The notes: generated from the letters alone by a model not told the origin. A stretch of 64,000 bases of DNA from Bradyrhizobium sp. CB2312 (GCF_029714425.1 NZ_CP121668.1:1819501-1883500), one strand, 5' to 3'; counted from the stretch's first letter, positions 39,251-48,884 are shown. Made by a program: numbers and translations.

Positions 39251-40647
39251 GCTGGCACCGTCTTGGCTGCGGCAAGCTCGGCGCGGGACCTACCGTAGGT
39301 CATCGTCCAGACGTTGAAAGCGAAGACTAGATGGCCGGCAAACATCAGGGAGCCGCCGACGGAGCGCCACATCCAGTATGGCGCGGCATCTTCGATCGAC
39401 TGGATGAAGGTGAGTCCTCTGAACCAGTCGAGCCCCTGAATGGTGCCGGCGGCCGACAGCGCCGCAACATAGATGACTACACCTACGGCAGACAGCCAAA
39501 AATGAATGCCCATCGCTAGATTATAGGGATACTTCCCGGTTGCGCGCGGCAACAGTCCATAGATGCCGCCCCAGATCGCGAAGGTGACGAAGCCATACAT
39601 CGTGAGGTGCGAGTGCCCTACCGTGTAATTCGTCAGATGCCAAAGCTGCTGCAGCGACCGAAACGCCTCGAATGTGCCTTGCGCTGATCCCAGTAAATAG
39701 CCGTAGACGCCGACGAGGATGAAAACCGCGGGCGAGCGATATACCCATTCGTGAGTCCCCCGGAAGGTGAGAAGGAAGTTTGCTGAGCCGCTCAACACTG
39801 GAACGAGCATGGCCACACTGAAGACGATGGCCGTAGTCTGCAGCCACCATGGTAGTGGACTGAATTCAAAATGATGAGCCCCGATGATTGGATAAAAGAT
39901 GAGATTGGTCCAGAATGCAAAGACGCCGAGAGAATATGAATAGATCGGCCGATTCAGGAGTTTCGGCAGCGCATAGTACGACACACCAAGCGATAGAGGC
40001 GTGAACCATAGTCCGACGGCGTTATGCATGAAGAATGCCTGTACCGCGACCTGACCCAGGCCGTACTGATACCAGGGCAACATCGACACCACGACCATAA
40101 CAATCGTCCACAGCGTGCCCCCGATAGTATACCAATTGGAAATATAGATATGCTCACCATCCCGGCGCTCGACAGTGGCGATCATATTCAGGGCCGCGGT
40201 GATCAAGCCAAGTCCAAGGATTACGCGAATCCACCACAGCCATTCGCGATACTCCTGGCCGTAGGTGAACCCGAGATCGAGCGTGACTGTGCCCAGTACC
40301 GCGGCAAGATTAAGGAGCGCCAGACTGATCCATGCGAGGCGCTCGCTGTAGAGCCTTACGCCAGAACTGCGAGCAGCGACGAACAGCGCAAGCCCAATCA
40401 GCGCCTGGCTCGCCCAGGCATAAAATGTTCCGCTGGTGTGTATCGCGCGCAAGCGACCGAACGACAGCGCCGGCGTGGTCGCGAAATCGGGGTAAGCGAA
40501 TTTGAAGCTGACAAGGAGCCCCACGGCCGTGGCGAATACAAGCCAGATTGTGGCCGACGCCACGTACGCCGCGAGCACCCGCGCCAAAACGCGGTCATCC
40601 GGAGGGAGCGCGCGAAGTGGAATTGCTGCAGGGCCACCTGACATCAT
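39247..40647 (-). CDS. CcoN-like catalytic subunit of a cbb3-type oxidase
   Basis: 466 residues, about 12 membrane spans. Heme and copper ligands are all visible: His70 and His347 (low-spin heme b), His208, His258 and His259 (CuB), His345 (heme b3). Tyr252 lies six residues before the His pair, the position of the cross-linked Tyr of cbb3 oxidases; this argues for O2 reduction rather than NO reduction. YGQEYREWLWW and LLNRPIYSYSLGVFAFW are CcoN-like. Start ATG 40647 has GAGGAG upstream and overlaps the previous stop. Confidence 0.93.
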   Translation of the reverse strand: MMSGGPAAIPLRALPPDDRVLARVLAAYVASATIWLVFATAVGLLVSFKFAYPDFATTPALSFGRLRAIHTSGTFYAWASQALIGLALFVAARSSGVRLYSERLAWISLALLNLAAVLGTVTLDLGFTYGQEYREWLWWIRVILGLGLITAALNMIATVERRDGEHIYISNWYTIGGTLWTIVMVVVSMLPWYQYGLGQVAVQAFFMHNAVGLWFTPLSLGVSYYALPKLLNRPIYSYSLGVFAFWTNLIFYPIIGAHHFEFSPLPWWLQTTAIVFSVAMLVPVLSGSANFLLTFRGTHEWVYRSPAVFILVGVYGYLLGSAQGTFEAFRSLQQLWHLTNYTVGHSHLTMYGFVTFAIWGGIYGLLPRATGKYPYNLAMGIHFWLSAVGVVIYVAALSAAGTIQGLDWFRGLTFIQSIEDAAPYWMWRSVGGSLMFAGHLVFAFNVWTMTYGRSRAELAAAKTVPA

Positions 40648-40907
40648 CCGTCTCCTCGACGAAATTGTTCAGCGTTGCCCTGAGGGGCACCAAAAGCGTG
40701 ACGCCAGCGGCGCTGCAACCGGGCGGCTTGATCGAGAAAATCCGGCGCGATCAAGTTGTACACTTCTTTGTGGCTGGGCTGGCCGAAGGCATGGAGCGTC
40801 TCGCCAATCTTGATCGCCGTTGCGTACCGATCGCCATCTTTCCGTGGCCTACCGAAATAGGCGACCTTACCAGCTACTGAGGTCGGTGTTACGCCGTTGC
40901 TTTGCAT
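40644..40907 (-). CDS. Small protein opening the oxidase operon
   Basis: 87 residues from ATG 40907 with GGGAGG six bases before. No membrane span; a basic C-terminal half (AARLQRRWRHAFG). I do not recognise it. Its TGA overlaps the ATG of the CcoN-like gene, so the two are co-translated. The OxyR-type box (copy c) lies about 105 bases upstream. Confidence 0.75.
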   Translation of the reverse strand: MQSNGVTPTSVAGKVAYFGRPRKDGDRYATAIKIGETLHAFGQPSHKEVYNLIAPDFLDQAARLQRRWRHAFGAPQGNAEQFRRGDG

Positions 40908-41012
40908 ATCGAGCCTCCCGGCTTCTCGATCCGACCGCGTGTTGGTGACGCACTTTGAAGGCTGCGGTACGACGATGCGTTGGAGAATGAGCTTGCAAGA
41001 CCGCCAAAGGAA

Positions 41013-41049
41013 ATCACCTTTCGACATAGAGTCGATAGACGACCGTTAT
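41013..41049 (-). promoter_or_regulatory. OxyR-type four-half-site box (copy c)
   Basis: Minus strand: ATAA-N7-CTAT-N7-ATGT-N7-TGAT, with the conserved CATTCT on the complement of 40984-40989. This predicts a leader of about 70 bases for the cbb3-like oxidase operon. Confidence 0.65.
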
Positions 41050-41255
41050 TGGCGACCGACGGCGTCGTGGCGAGGAATGCCACCCGTCGCGTCTCCAGAG
41101 ATCCAGGTTGCCGTATGCCGATCGCCTTGTTGGCGACACGGTGAGCGAGCGGCGTCGTGGAACGAGCCAAGTCGAGTTGTCCGAAGGCGCGAGCGCGGGT
41201 CTCTTGGGCCTGCAGGCATTCCACGCTATGGCGTCGCCACGCCGCGGAGGCGGCA

Positions 41256-41292
41256 ATAACGATTGCCTATCGAATCTATGGCTAAAGGTGAG
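41256..41292 (+). promoter_or_regulatory. OxyR-type four-half-site box (copy d)
   Basis: ATAA-N7-CTAT-N7-ATGG-N7-TGAG with CATTCT at 41316-41321. It points at the cytochrome b561 gene and is divergent from copy c, 200 bp away. Confidence 0.6.
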
Positions 41293-41491
41293 TTCACGCG
41301 CCGCAGTTGCGGGGTCATTCTTCAACCAGCGTGTTCAAATGCTAAATGCCGCCAACGGGACGCGACCAAGCGGAAGGCAACGAGTTGTCCGCCGGCATTA
41401 TTGAACCAGAGGTAATCCGCGCTCACATCTCTCGCGACGCGCCGCAACAGTTCATCAAATGCCGCGGCGCCCTTAAAGTTAGGTAATCGCT

Positions 41492-42025
41492 TTGCGCAGC
41501 ACTTCTTCTCGCTACGGCGCCGGCGCCCGATTGTTCCATTGGTTGACGGTCATGCTGGTTCTTGTTGCTTATGTGCTGAGCAGTGGCGATGGCTACTCGC
41601 TCTATTCCGCCTCCGCGGACGGGCTCCGAAGGATACACGAGGCGCTCGGGGTTCTTGTCTTCGGTGTCGTCGCACTGCGGTTGATATGGCGCCTGATCGG
41701 CGGCGCGCCAGTGAAGCAGCCGATGCCGCGATGGATGACTCTAACCGCGCAGCTCGTCCATTTCGCTCTTTATGCGTTGCTCATTGCGATTCCTACTACG
41801 GCCGTGCTTGGTACCTGGCTTGAGGGGATCCCCGTCACCCTTCCGGGATTCGACATCGCTCCCCAGATCACGAAGGCGCGTAGTCTTGGTCATCTGATCA
41901 TGGGAATACATACCACGCTGGGTTACACCATTCTCTGGGTTGCCTGCGTGCATACAGCCGCGGCTCTCTTCCACTACTTTTATCTGCGCGATGACGTGCT
42001 TCAGTCTATGGTTCCCGGCGCATGA
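41492..42025 (+). CDS. Cytochrome b561
   Basis: 177 residues with four membrane spans. His ligands are visible in RLFHWLTVMLV, LRRIHEALGVLVFG and the C-terminal region (GIHTTLGYTILWVACVHTAA). This di-heme b protein shuttles electrons at the inner membrane; the bacterial type can oxidise superoxide and reduce quinone. Start is TTG 41492, with aggt just upstream. It is divergent from the oxidase operon and shares its promoter element. Confidence 0.92.
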   Translation: MRSTSSRYGAGARLFHWLTVMLVLVAYVLSSGDGYSLYSASADGLRRIHEALGVLVFGVVALRLIWRLIGGAPVKQPMPRWMTLTAQLVHFALYALLIAIPTTAVLGTWLEGIPVTLPGFDIAPQITKARSLGHLIMGIHTTLGYTILWVACVHTAAALFHYFYLRDDVLQSMVPGA

Positions 42026-42523
42026 ATGATTAGTCCGAGCACCGCGGAGAGCTGTGTTCTCTCTGAACTTTGCGATGTATGCTTGCAAACTCGCTTAATC
42101 CAATGCGCCGTCGCTCCAGCCGACGGGACCTCCTTGAGACGGTGCACTGACACAAATACGGTAGATGTTGTCAAAGTCCGTGCAGTCTTGCAGGATGCCG
42201 AAGCCTCCTCAGACCGCCGTTGTTAGCTGGCGCACTTTGAGTGACCGAATTGCTGGCTATCAACAAGTATAGCAATATTGAGGTTCGTTGGTTCTGAGTC
42301 GCGCAAGTAGTTTAAGCAATCGACGCAAATGAAGATCTGGGTTGGGGTTATCAATATTACCGCAAATAGCCTCGACGGCGTGGGCAGTTGGCTTTCCGTG
42401 AATGTGCAGGCGGTGTGGCCAAGATCGTTAATGCGACGCAGGCTGGGTGAACCGAAGTGAACTCTTGCACTCGTCTATTTGTGGCTCCTTGAGAACCGTC
42501 GTTGTCTCACTGCGCCTAAAGCG
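42026..42523. other. Intergenic, no gene seen
   Basis: Between the cytochrome b561 gene and the cupin gene, which converge. Short frames only. Confidence 0.5.
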
Positions 42524-42934
42524 TCAGTTGCTAGGCGTTGTGAGCCGGCTGTCATTGGTGTCAAGGACGAACACAGCGAGCAGCTTCGCCGGCTCGGTCT
42601 TGCTTGCGTTGCGGCTGATCGAGTGGAGCGCACCCGGAGATTCAGACCAGCTCTCGCCGGCCCGATAGATGCGCGTCCCGCTATCATTTACTTTCGACTC
42701 GATCGCGCCTGAGATCACATAGGCATAAATAAAAGCCGATTTCGCATGGGTGTGGGGCGGAGAGGCCGCACCCGGCGCGTAATCGACTTCCACAGCAATC
42801 AGCGACTTGCCAGAAATATTGGGAATAGTCGCCTCGAAGTTCTTCGTGACGGTCTGCGCCCGGCTATCATGGGCGCAAATAAGGCCGGGCAATGAGAAGA
42901 CTAGAGCGGCGCTGATGATGGTGCGGATCTTCAT
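42524..42934 (-). CDS. Secreted cupin-domain protein
   Basis: 136 residues with a signal peptide (about 1-26) and a single cupin barrel: SPPHTHAKSAFIYAYVISG gives the His-x-His and Glu-less first motif, GESWSESPGALHSISRN the second. It likely binds a metal in the periplasm. A copy with the middle deleted lies at 61360-61506. An imperfect inverted repeat (acgtgccgcacgc / gcgtgccacgt, 43119-43155) lies 185 bp upstream. Confidence 0.88.
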   Translation of the reverse strand: MKIRTIISAALVFSLPGLICAHDSRAQTVTKNFEATIPNISGKSLIAVEVDYAPGAASPPHTHAKSAFIYAYVISGAIESKVNDSGTRIYRAGESWSESPGALHSISRNASKTEPAKLLAVFVLDTNDSRLTTPSN

Positions 42935-43300
42935 GAGCTTAATCCTTGCTTTGCGCGCCTCGGGGTGGCTCGTTTGGCTCGAGCGATGCTAAGCTGGCGT
43001 CATCTCACGGGGAAATGTCTGACTGTTATGGTTTCCATTCCAACGCGACAATCGTGTTTATGAGGTCGAAAGTGCGCGGAGAGGCGGCTCCTTTCTGATC
43101 GTTCGGCGGGAGGGACCCACGTGCCGCACGCACCTGTTGATTAGGCGTGCCACGTCAACGCCACGCACGACATCATTGACGTGCCGCGATGTCAGTGCGG
43201 AATGATAGGCGGCCGTTTCTTGCAGGCTGGGACGGTGACCGATTGCCGAGGCGGTGAGTTTCTGCAGACGCGGACACTCGCATCTGGCTCGGAGTGGGCA

Positions 43301-43337
43301 ATAACTATCGTTTATTGACTTTATGGCGACAAGCGAT
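43301..43337 (+). promoter_or_regulatory. OxyR-type four-half-site box (copy e)
   Basis: ATAA-N7-TTAT-N7-ATGG-N7-CGAT with CATTCT at 43362-43367, one base further away than in the other copies. It lies upstream of the peroxiredoxin gene, the target class expected for OxyR. Confidence 0.65.
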
Positions 43338-43580
43338 TTTGCGTCCCCGGCGTTCTGGGATCATTCTCCAAGCCAACATCGTAGAATTTGATTCTGAGAC
43401 CGTCATGCAATGTCGGCCTGAGAAGTTAGAAGGCTCGATATGCCAGACAACCGCCTCTCCAAATCGGCGCGCCGGAGATTGGATCAGCGAGTCGACGTGG
43501 TCGTTGGATGCGCGGGCCGTTCTTGACGAAGCCGCGGGCGGTTTGAGCGCCATGCGGTTCAAACAGTGAGACCGATAGTG

Positions 43581-44057
43581 ATGCTACAGAACGGCGACAG
43601 TTTTCCCTCTCTTACCTTTGCTCGCGTCGGGGGCGGCAGAATCAACTTGCCTGCCGATCTAGCAGGTTGGTTCGGCGTGGTTATATTCCACCGTGGTTCC
43701 TGGTGCCCGTACTGCAACGCTCAGCTGGCCGCTTTCGCGCGAGCGGCGGACAAATTCGCCGATGAAGGCATCAAGGTCGTCTCGGTATCGGTAGACGACC
43801 GGGAAAAGTCGGAGATGCTCGTCGAAAAGCACGAAATTGGTTTCCCTGTCGCGTACGGTGCTGACGCGCGAGCGGTTTCCGCGGTGACCGGCGCCTTCGT
43901 CAATGACGATCCCGTCTGCCTCCAGGCCACCGGCTTCGTCCTGAACCCCGAAGGTCGGGTGGTGACGGCCGTCTATTCGACCCGCGCGATCGGCCGTCTG
44001 ATGCCTGACGATGTGCTCGGCTTTGTCCGCCACCTCAAATCTTTAGCAAAAAAATGA
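43581..44057 (+). CDS. Peroxiredoxin (AhpC/TSA type)
   Basis: 158 residues. It reduces peroxides in the cytoplasm. The peroxidatic motif region is FHRGSWCPYCNAQLAAF (Cys42 and Cys45), so the Cys pair is close, as in BCP/PrxQ-like enzymes with CxxC. The frame opens at GTG 43566; ATG 43581 is preferred because relatives begin with a short ML-x-x-GDSFP. It follows promoter box e. Confidence 0.9.
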   Translation: MLQNGDSFPSLTFARVGGGRINLPADLAGWFGVVIFHRGSWCPYCNAQLAAFARAADKFADEGIKVVSVSVDDREKSEMLVEKHEIGFPVAYGADARAVSAVTGAFVNDDPVCLQATGFVLNPEGRVVTAVYSTRAIGRLMPDDVLGFVRHLKSLAKK

Positions 44058-44216
44058 AAGCCAGCGGAGGATTAGCTGGGAGATAGATAAATGCGCAACT
44101 GTCTGGATGGTGCTCGGCTCGGGGCATGATCTGGGGTCCCACCACGCGGTCTACCGCGGCTCACCGCCTAGATAACCGCAACACAACTTCGACGAGGTGC
44201 GGCATTCCGCGTTTGA

Positions 44217-45534
44217 CTATTTGAGTTGGCGAACGCTGCTGGTAGCAGCTCCCATCAGAGCAAACGTCATTCCTGCAACCAAACAAAGGACCGCGCTATG
44301 ATCTCCGCCTACGCCGAAGATAAGCGAAATCAAGGCGGAGCCCAGCGACCATCCGACGTAGCGAGCCGCAGCATTCATCCCACTTGCGGCCCCGCTACGT
44401 CCGATTGGTCCAGCCGTCATCATCGCAGTGTTGTTCGGGGTCTGGAAAAGACCGAAACCGATACCACAAAGGGCTAATCGCCACGCCATATCCGACTTTG
44501 CCGGATTTGTTGGCAAGAAGACCATCAGAAGCAAGCCGGCCGCCAATAACGTCAAACCGATGCTGCAAATCAATGAGGTTGGGAAGCGGTTTGTCAAGCG
44601 ACCGGCGATCGGGGCCGTGACGGCAGTCATAAACGGCCAAGGCGTCAAGAGCAAACCTGTTTCTACAGCAGAAAGATGCATCCGCGTCTCAAATAGGAAA
44701 GGTAAAGAGACGTAGGCCAGGATTTGTGCGGCATATGAGCAGACAGATGTCCACACCGATAAGCTAAATTGGCAGCATTGGCATGGGATGCTTCTGTTGT
44801 TGTCGAATGAAGAGACCAAAACAGAAAAGACCTGCGACGATCTCTCCGATCCCAATGGGCGCGTCGCTGCTACCCAGCGTACCGACGCCGATGACAAAAA
44901 GCCCGAATCCAAGGGTGTTGAGACCGCTCCCGGTCAGAACGAGGGCGCGAGGGAATCGAACGTCTGGTGGTGCGGCGTTGATAAAGAGCGGTACCGCGAG
45001 GCCGAATGGCAAATTCACCAGAAACAACCACGGCCATTTTGCAACGGCAAGTATTGCAGCGGCGATGGTGGGTCCCAATGCACCTGGTATCGCAACCGCC
45101 AACGCAACCAGTGCAAGGCCTTTACTGACCATGCCGCGCGAATAGACCACGCGTACGAGGGCAACGCCGGCGACAGAAAGCCCAGCCGCTCCAGCTCCCT
45201 GAATCAAGCGGGCACCCACCAGCACAGGCAATGTTGGAGCGAACGCGCAGGCCAAAGACGCGAGAACAAAAATGGTCAGACTGGCGGCATAGATGCGTTT
45301 TAGGCCGAGCGATTCAACCATACTTGAGACGGGCAGCAAGCAGACTGTTGCCGAAAGCTGATACGCATTTACGACCCAAACGGTCGCCGCGTCATTGCCT
45401 GCAAAAGAACGTGAGATATTCGGCAGGGCGATATTCACGATTGCGCTTCCGAGGGAGCTTAGACCAAGTCCAAGCAAGATGCAGAACATTGTCCTGCATC
45501 GTTTTGATGGCGCTAAACATTCCGCTCCGCCCAT
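44217..45534 (-). pseudogene. MFS multidrug exporter (DHA2 type), broken by a small deletion
   Basis: Two frames make one 14-span transporter. The first (45534-44764) runs from ALPNISRSFAGNDAATVWVV to QKHPMPMLPI and a stop. The second (from about 44770) continues with FSLSVWTSVCSYAAQILAYV. Between them about 7-8 codons seem lost, with a frameshift, at the usual loop-to-helix junction. Both halves are otherwise clean, so the break is recent or a sequencing error. Confidence 0.88.
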
Positions 45535-45925
45535 CAGTAAGCAATCCCCTGCAAGAGCTTTGAAGAGTCGACTTTGCGCGGACTCTCAGCAGCGGGCTCC
45601 TTGGATCGAAACTTGATGTCGATCAGTCGTTTCGGCCAAAATTGCGAACTTTCAACACTACGATCTGTCGCCAAATGACCTACATGACTCGGCAAAGGTT
45701 CTTTGCAGGGGGGTTCTCCGAGGTGAGACCGTCGGATTGCATGCGCATCAAGATCGCAAGTGATCTTTGCTGCTTCGAGAAGGCTGCAGGTCTACACCTC
45801 ATCAGCGGTGGCCGGATCGTAGTCATCGTTTGGCGGCGCCACACTAAGAATGGTTCGCTTGGAAGCATCGACAGGAGAGCAAATCAATGCGTTGTCCAAA
45901 AGACGTATGCCAGAGCTGACGAAAC
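45535..45925. other. Intergenic, no gene seen
   Basis: Between the MFS gene start and the 3' end of the membrane cytochrome gene; short frames only. Confidence 0.45.
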
Positions 45926-46963
45926 TCACGAGGCGAATGCACCGATCCTGACTCCAGACATTCCCGCGATGATTGCTGACGCTACGACCGCGCTTATAGC
46001 GAGGCAGGTACCCCAAAGACGACCGGCAACACGTTGATCAACACCGTGTGCGATCAGCACCAGCCTTAATCCTGAAGCGAGATGGCTCAGGACAAAGAAG
46101 ACGCCGAGCGCGTAGTGAGGCACTAGACGGATGTTCCAAGCGTCATGAATGAGGCCGGTCGGAGCTCCGATTGCGAAATTCCAATCCGTGGGTATGCCGA
46201 GAAAGCTTCGAGCGTAGACGAAAACTGAATTCATGTGGCCGAGAATAAAGACTGAAAGGTAGACTCCCGAAGCTACCTGATAGGTCCTCTGGAAGTTATG
46301 CGCCGAAGCGCTCCAGCGCCACGCCAGATGGATGCCGGTGCCGATCTGGAAAAGCATCGTTGCCACCAACAACGGTTCACCTACGTTAGAGCGATAAACT
46401 ATGCGTCCGATCTTCATTACTGCGGCGTGCGCGTCAGGACCTATCAAGCCGAACAGATGATTGGCGAGATGAAACACTACATATAGGCTGAGGACCAGGG
46501 CCGTTACTCCGTGGACACTCCGCCAACCTCCGACCACAGGCTCAGCTGATTTAACTGGATCTCGGGCAGGCTGCGACCATTTCGCGATTGCGAGCCAGAT
46601 CGCGCACCAAATGACCTCATCGGGAATAGGGCTCTTGATTAGGGCTTGCACAACGCCGAGAAACACATAGAGCGTCGGCGACACTACGCTCGCATAGGCG
46701 AGGCGTCTTGAAGCGGGACCGGACGTTGGTCGACAAGCCAGGGCGATCCCGAGAAACGGCACCACGAACGCAACAACCAAAACAAAGGTCGCGCTGGCGA
46801 CTGCGAAAGGTGGCAGGCTCACCACTTCCGTACCGACGATAGCATGGAAAGCATCGAGCAGAAATGGATAACAAATCGCCGCCGCCGCCGGTGCAAGAGC
46901 GAGATAGCTGTATCGCTTCTCGAGATGCGTCCTGCGATTTTGCTCGCCAACACTTGCGTCCAT
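45926..46963 (-). CDS. Membrane cytochrome b-like protein (fumarate reductase/SDH-type helices)
   Basis: 345 residues from the second of two adjacent ATGs (46963; 46966 is the alternative), with AGGG upstream. About eight hydrophobic helices. His residues lie where heme b ligands are expected: VHGVTALVLSLYVVFHLANH, GTGIHLAWRW, FILGHMNSVF, VPHYALGVFFVLSHLASG. This resembles succinate dehydrogenase/fumarate reductase membrane anchors. No catalytic subunits are adjacent. Probably an electron-transfer protein; the partner is unknown. Confidence 0.75.
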   Translation of the reverse strand: MDASVGEQNRRTHLEKRYSYLALAPAAAAICYPFLLDAFHAIVGTEVVSLPPFAVASATFVLVVAFVVPFLGIALACRPTSGPASRRLAYASVVSPTLYVFLGVVQALIKSPIPDEVIWCAIWLAIAKWSQPARDPVKSAEPVVGGWRSVHGVTALVLSLYVVFHLANHLFGLIGPDAHAAVMKIGRIVYRSNVGEPLLVATMLFQIGTGIHLAWRWSASAHNFQRTYQVASGVYLSVFILGHMNSVFVYARSFLGIPTDWNFAIGAPTGLIHDAWNIRLVPHYALGVFFVLSHLASGLRLVLIAHGVDQRVAGRLWGTCLAISAVVASAIIAGMSGVRIGAFAS

Positions 46964-46966
46964 CAT

Positions 46967-47618
46967 CAACCCTACAGAGTCACGGCCGAGAAACCGAGTA
47001 CGAGGCGACTTCCGAGGCAGGCAGGTAGTGCAAAGGTTCTGCAGAAGGCAAGTAATGCCCAGATAGAACGGCGCAGCTATCACGCAAGACACCAAACCCG
47101 CTAGCCGGTCGAAATGTATTTGAGTTATTCATGGGCATCATGAATGGCTGAGTTCACAGTTCTCAATGCGTGTCGCTCGCGCAGATTGCGGATGAGCGTC
47201 TCTCTGCGCTTGCGGCCTAAGTAGCGTTTACCTTGTGCGGTCATTACGGCGTTCATTGCGGATTCGCCGACTCAGCCTGGCTAAGAGGTCTCTACTGAAA
47301 CAATACGCCGGGCTAAATGTGCGATATGGTCGTGCATTCCGACTACAAAATCATGCCACTCGGAAAGCACCAATAACAATCGTTTATCAAGTCCATGGCG
47401 AATTGCAATTTCCCTTCGCCGCGCTGCAAGGTCACTCTCTCGTACTGCAACTTTCAGTGCTGAACCGACACGCGGGACACGTTGCTATTGGAGACTCGAC
47501 ATGCAGCGCAGCGGCGCAATTGAGGCTGTCGCTTCTAATGGCGGTGCCGTCAATCGAGTTATCTGCTTCCAAAATATTGGCGAGTTTCCTGCAGTATTTG
47601 CCTTTGGATCGATCAGAA
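46967..47618. other. Divergent spacer upstream of the RND operon
   Basis: 0.65 kb without a gene. It holds promoter box f (47373-47409). The frame that continues upstream of the MFP gene has no ribosome site. Confidence 0.5.
47373..47409 (+). promoter_or_regulatory. OxyR-type four-half-site box (copy f)
   Basis: ATAA-N7-TTAT-N7-ATGG-N7-CAAT with CACTCT at 47433-47438. It is the most divergent of the six and lies 210 bp upstream of the RND adaptor start. Confidence 0.55.
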
Positions 47619-48884
47619 ATGACCGAAAACGTCACGTTGCCGCAAGAAGACACTGCCGACCTGTCTCAGTCAGTCGAGCGTGCGGCTAAGGGAATGGCTG
47701 TGGCGATCCGGTTCATCCGACCTCGATCTCGTCGCTCTCGCCGATGCATCGGCGCATCGATCTGTATGCTGCTTGCGCTTGTGATGGCCGGATGCAACGA
47801 AAAGGCGCAGTCGCAAGCGGCCGCGCCGCCATCGGTGTCGGTGGCACAACCGGTCAAACGGATCGTCACCGACTGGGACGAGTTCACTGGCCGGTTCGAG
47901 GCGATCCAGGAGGTGCAAGTCCGCGCCCGCGTCGGTGGCTTTGTCACTAGTGTCGAGTTCAAAGACGGCGACATGGTGCGCGTTGGCGATCTGCTCTACG
48001 TCATCGATCCTCGTCCATTCGAGGCGGTGGCGACCCAAGCGAACGGTCAGCTTGCCGATGCGCGCGCCAAGACAGAGCTGGCCAAGCGCGAGCTTGAGCG
48101 CGGGCTCACCCTCGTAAAGACCAGTGCTGTCTCCGAGCAAGTTGTCGACCAGCGTCGCGAAGCTTTGGAGGCAGCTCACGCCGCCGAGACTATCGCCCAA
48201 GGCGCGCTGAAGGCCGCCCAGCTTAATGTCGAGTTCACGCATGTGGCGGCGCCGATCACCGGCCGCGTCAGCCGTCATTTCGTGAGCGTCGGTAACCTCG
48301 TGCAGGGGAGCGACAATGGCGGCTCGACGCTGCTTACCACCATCGTGTCAATGGACCCAATGTACATTTATTTCGACGTTGACGAGGCGACCTATCTCAA
48401 GAACAGCAAGCTGTGGTTCGAGGGTAAGCGGCCGAGCTCACGCGATACGCCTAATCCAGTGCAGGTGGCGCTGACCGGCGAAGCCAAACCATCGCATGAA
48501 GGCCGTATGGATTTCATCGACAACCGGCTCGATGTCTCCACCGGCACGCTGCGCAGCCGCGCGATTATTCCGAACCACGATCTATCCATCCTGCCCGGCC
48601 AGTTCGGCCGCGTCCGGCTGATTGGCTCCTCGCCGTATGAGGCGCTTCTTTTGCCGGATGTAGCGATCGCGACCGATCAGTCGCGCAAGATCGTGTTCGT
48701 GGTCAAGGATGACAACACTGTGGAAGCGCGTGCGGTCGAACTTGGCCCGCTGGATCAGGGACTGCGCGTTGTTCGCACAGGCCTGAAGCCGGAGGATCGT
48801 GTCATCATCGACGGCCTCCAGCGAGCACGCGTTGGCGCTAAGGTGAGCCCGCGCAGCGTCGAGATCAGCGGCAGTAAGTCATGA
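47619..48884 (+). CDS. RND efflux membrane fusion lipoprotein
   Basis: 421 residues from ATG 47619; an ATG at 47694 is possible. A basic stretch and hydrophobic segment end in VMAGC, giving lipid-modified Cys59. The HlyD-like body has VQVRARVGGFVTSVEFKDGD, a coiled hairpin (AKTELAKRELERGLTL) and NVEFTHVAAPITGRVS. It bridges the inner-membrane pump and an outer-membrane channel not seen here. Overlaps the pump gene by four bases. Confidence 0.94.
   Translation: MTENVTLPQEDTADLSQSVERAAKGMAVAIRFIRPRSRRSRRCIGASICMLLALVMAGCNEKAQSQAAAPPSVSVAQPVKRIVTDWDEFTGRFEAIQEVQVRARVGGFVTSVEFKDGDMVRVGDLLYVIDPRPFEAVATQANGQLADARAKTELAKRELERGLTLVKTSAVSEQVVDQRREALEAAHAAETIAQGALKAAQLNVEFTHVAAPITGRVSRHFVSVGNLVQGSDNGGSTLLTTIVSMDPMYIYFDVDEATYLKNSKLWFEGKRPSSRDTPNPVQVALTGEAKPSHEGRMDFIDNRLDVSTGTLRSRAIIPNHDLSILPGQFGRVRLIGSSPYEALLLPDVAIATDQSRKIVFVVKDDNTVEARAVELGPLDQGLRVVRTGLKPEDRVIIDGLQRARVGAKVSPRSVEISGSKS

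Noticed and set aside
39247..40647. CcoN-like protein as a nitric oxide reductase (NorB)
   Set aside because: Tyr252 at the cross-link position and the fused CcoO partner favour O2 reduction.
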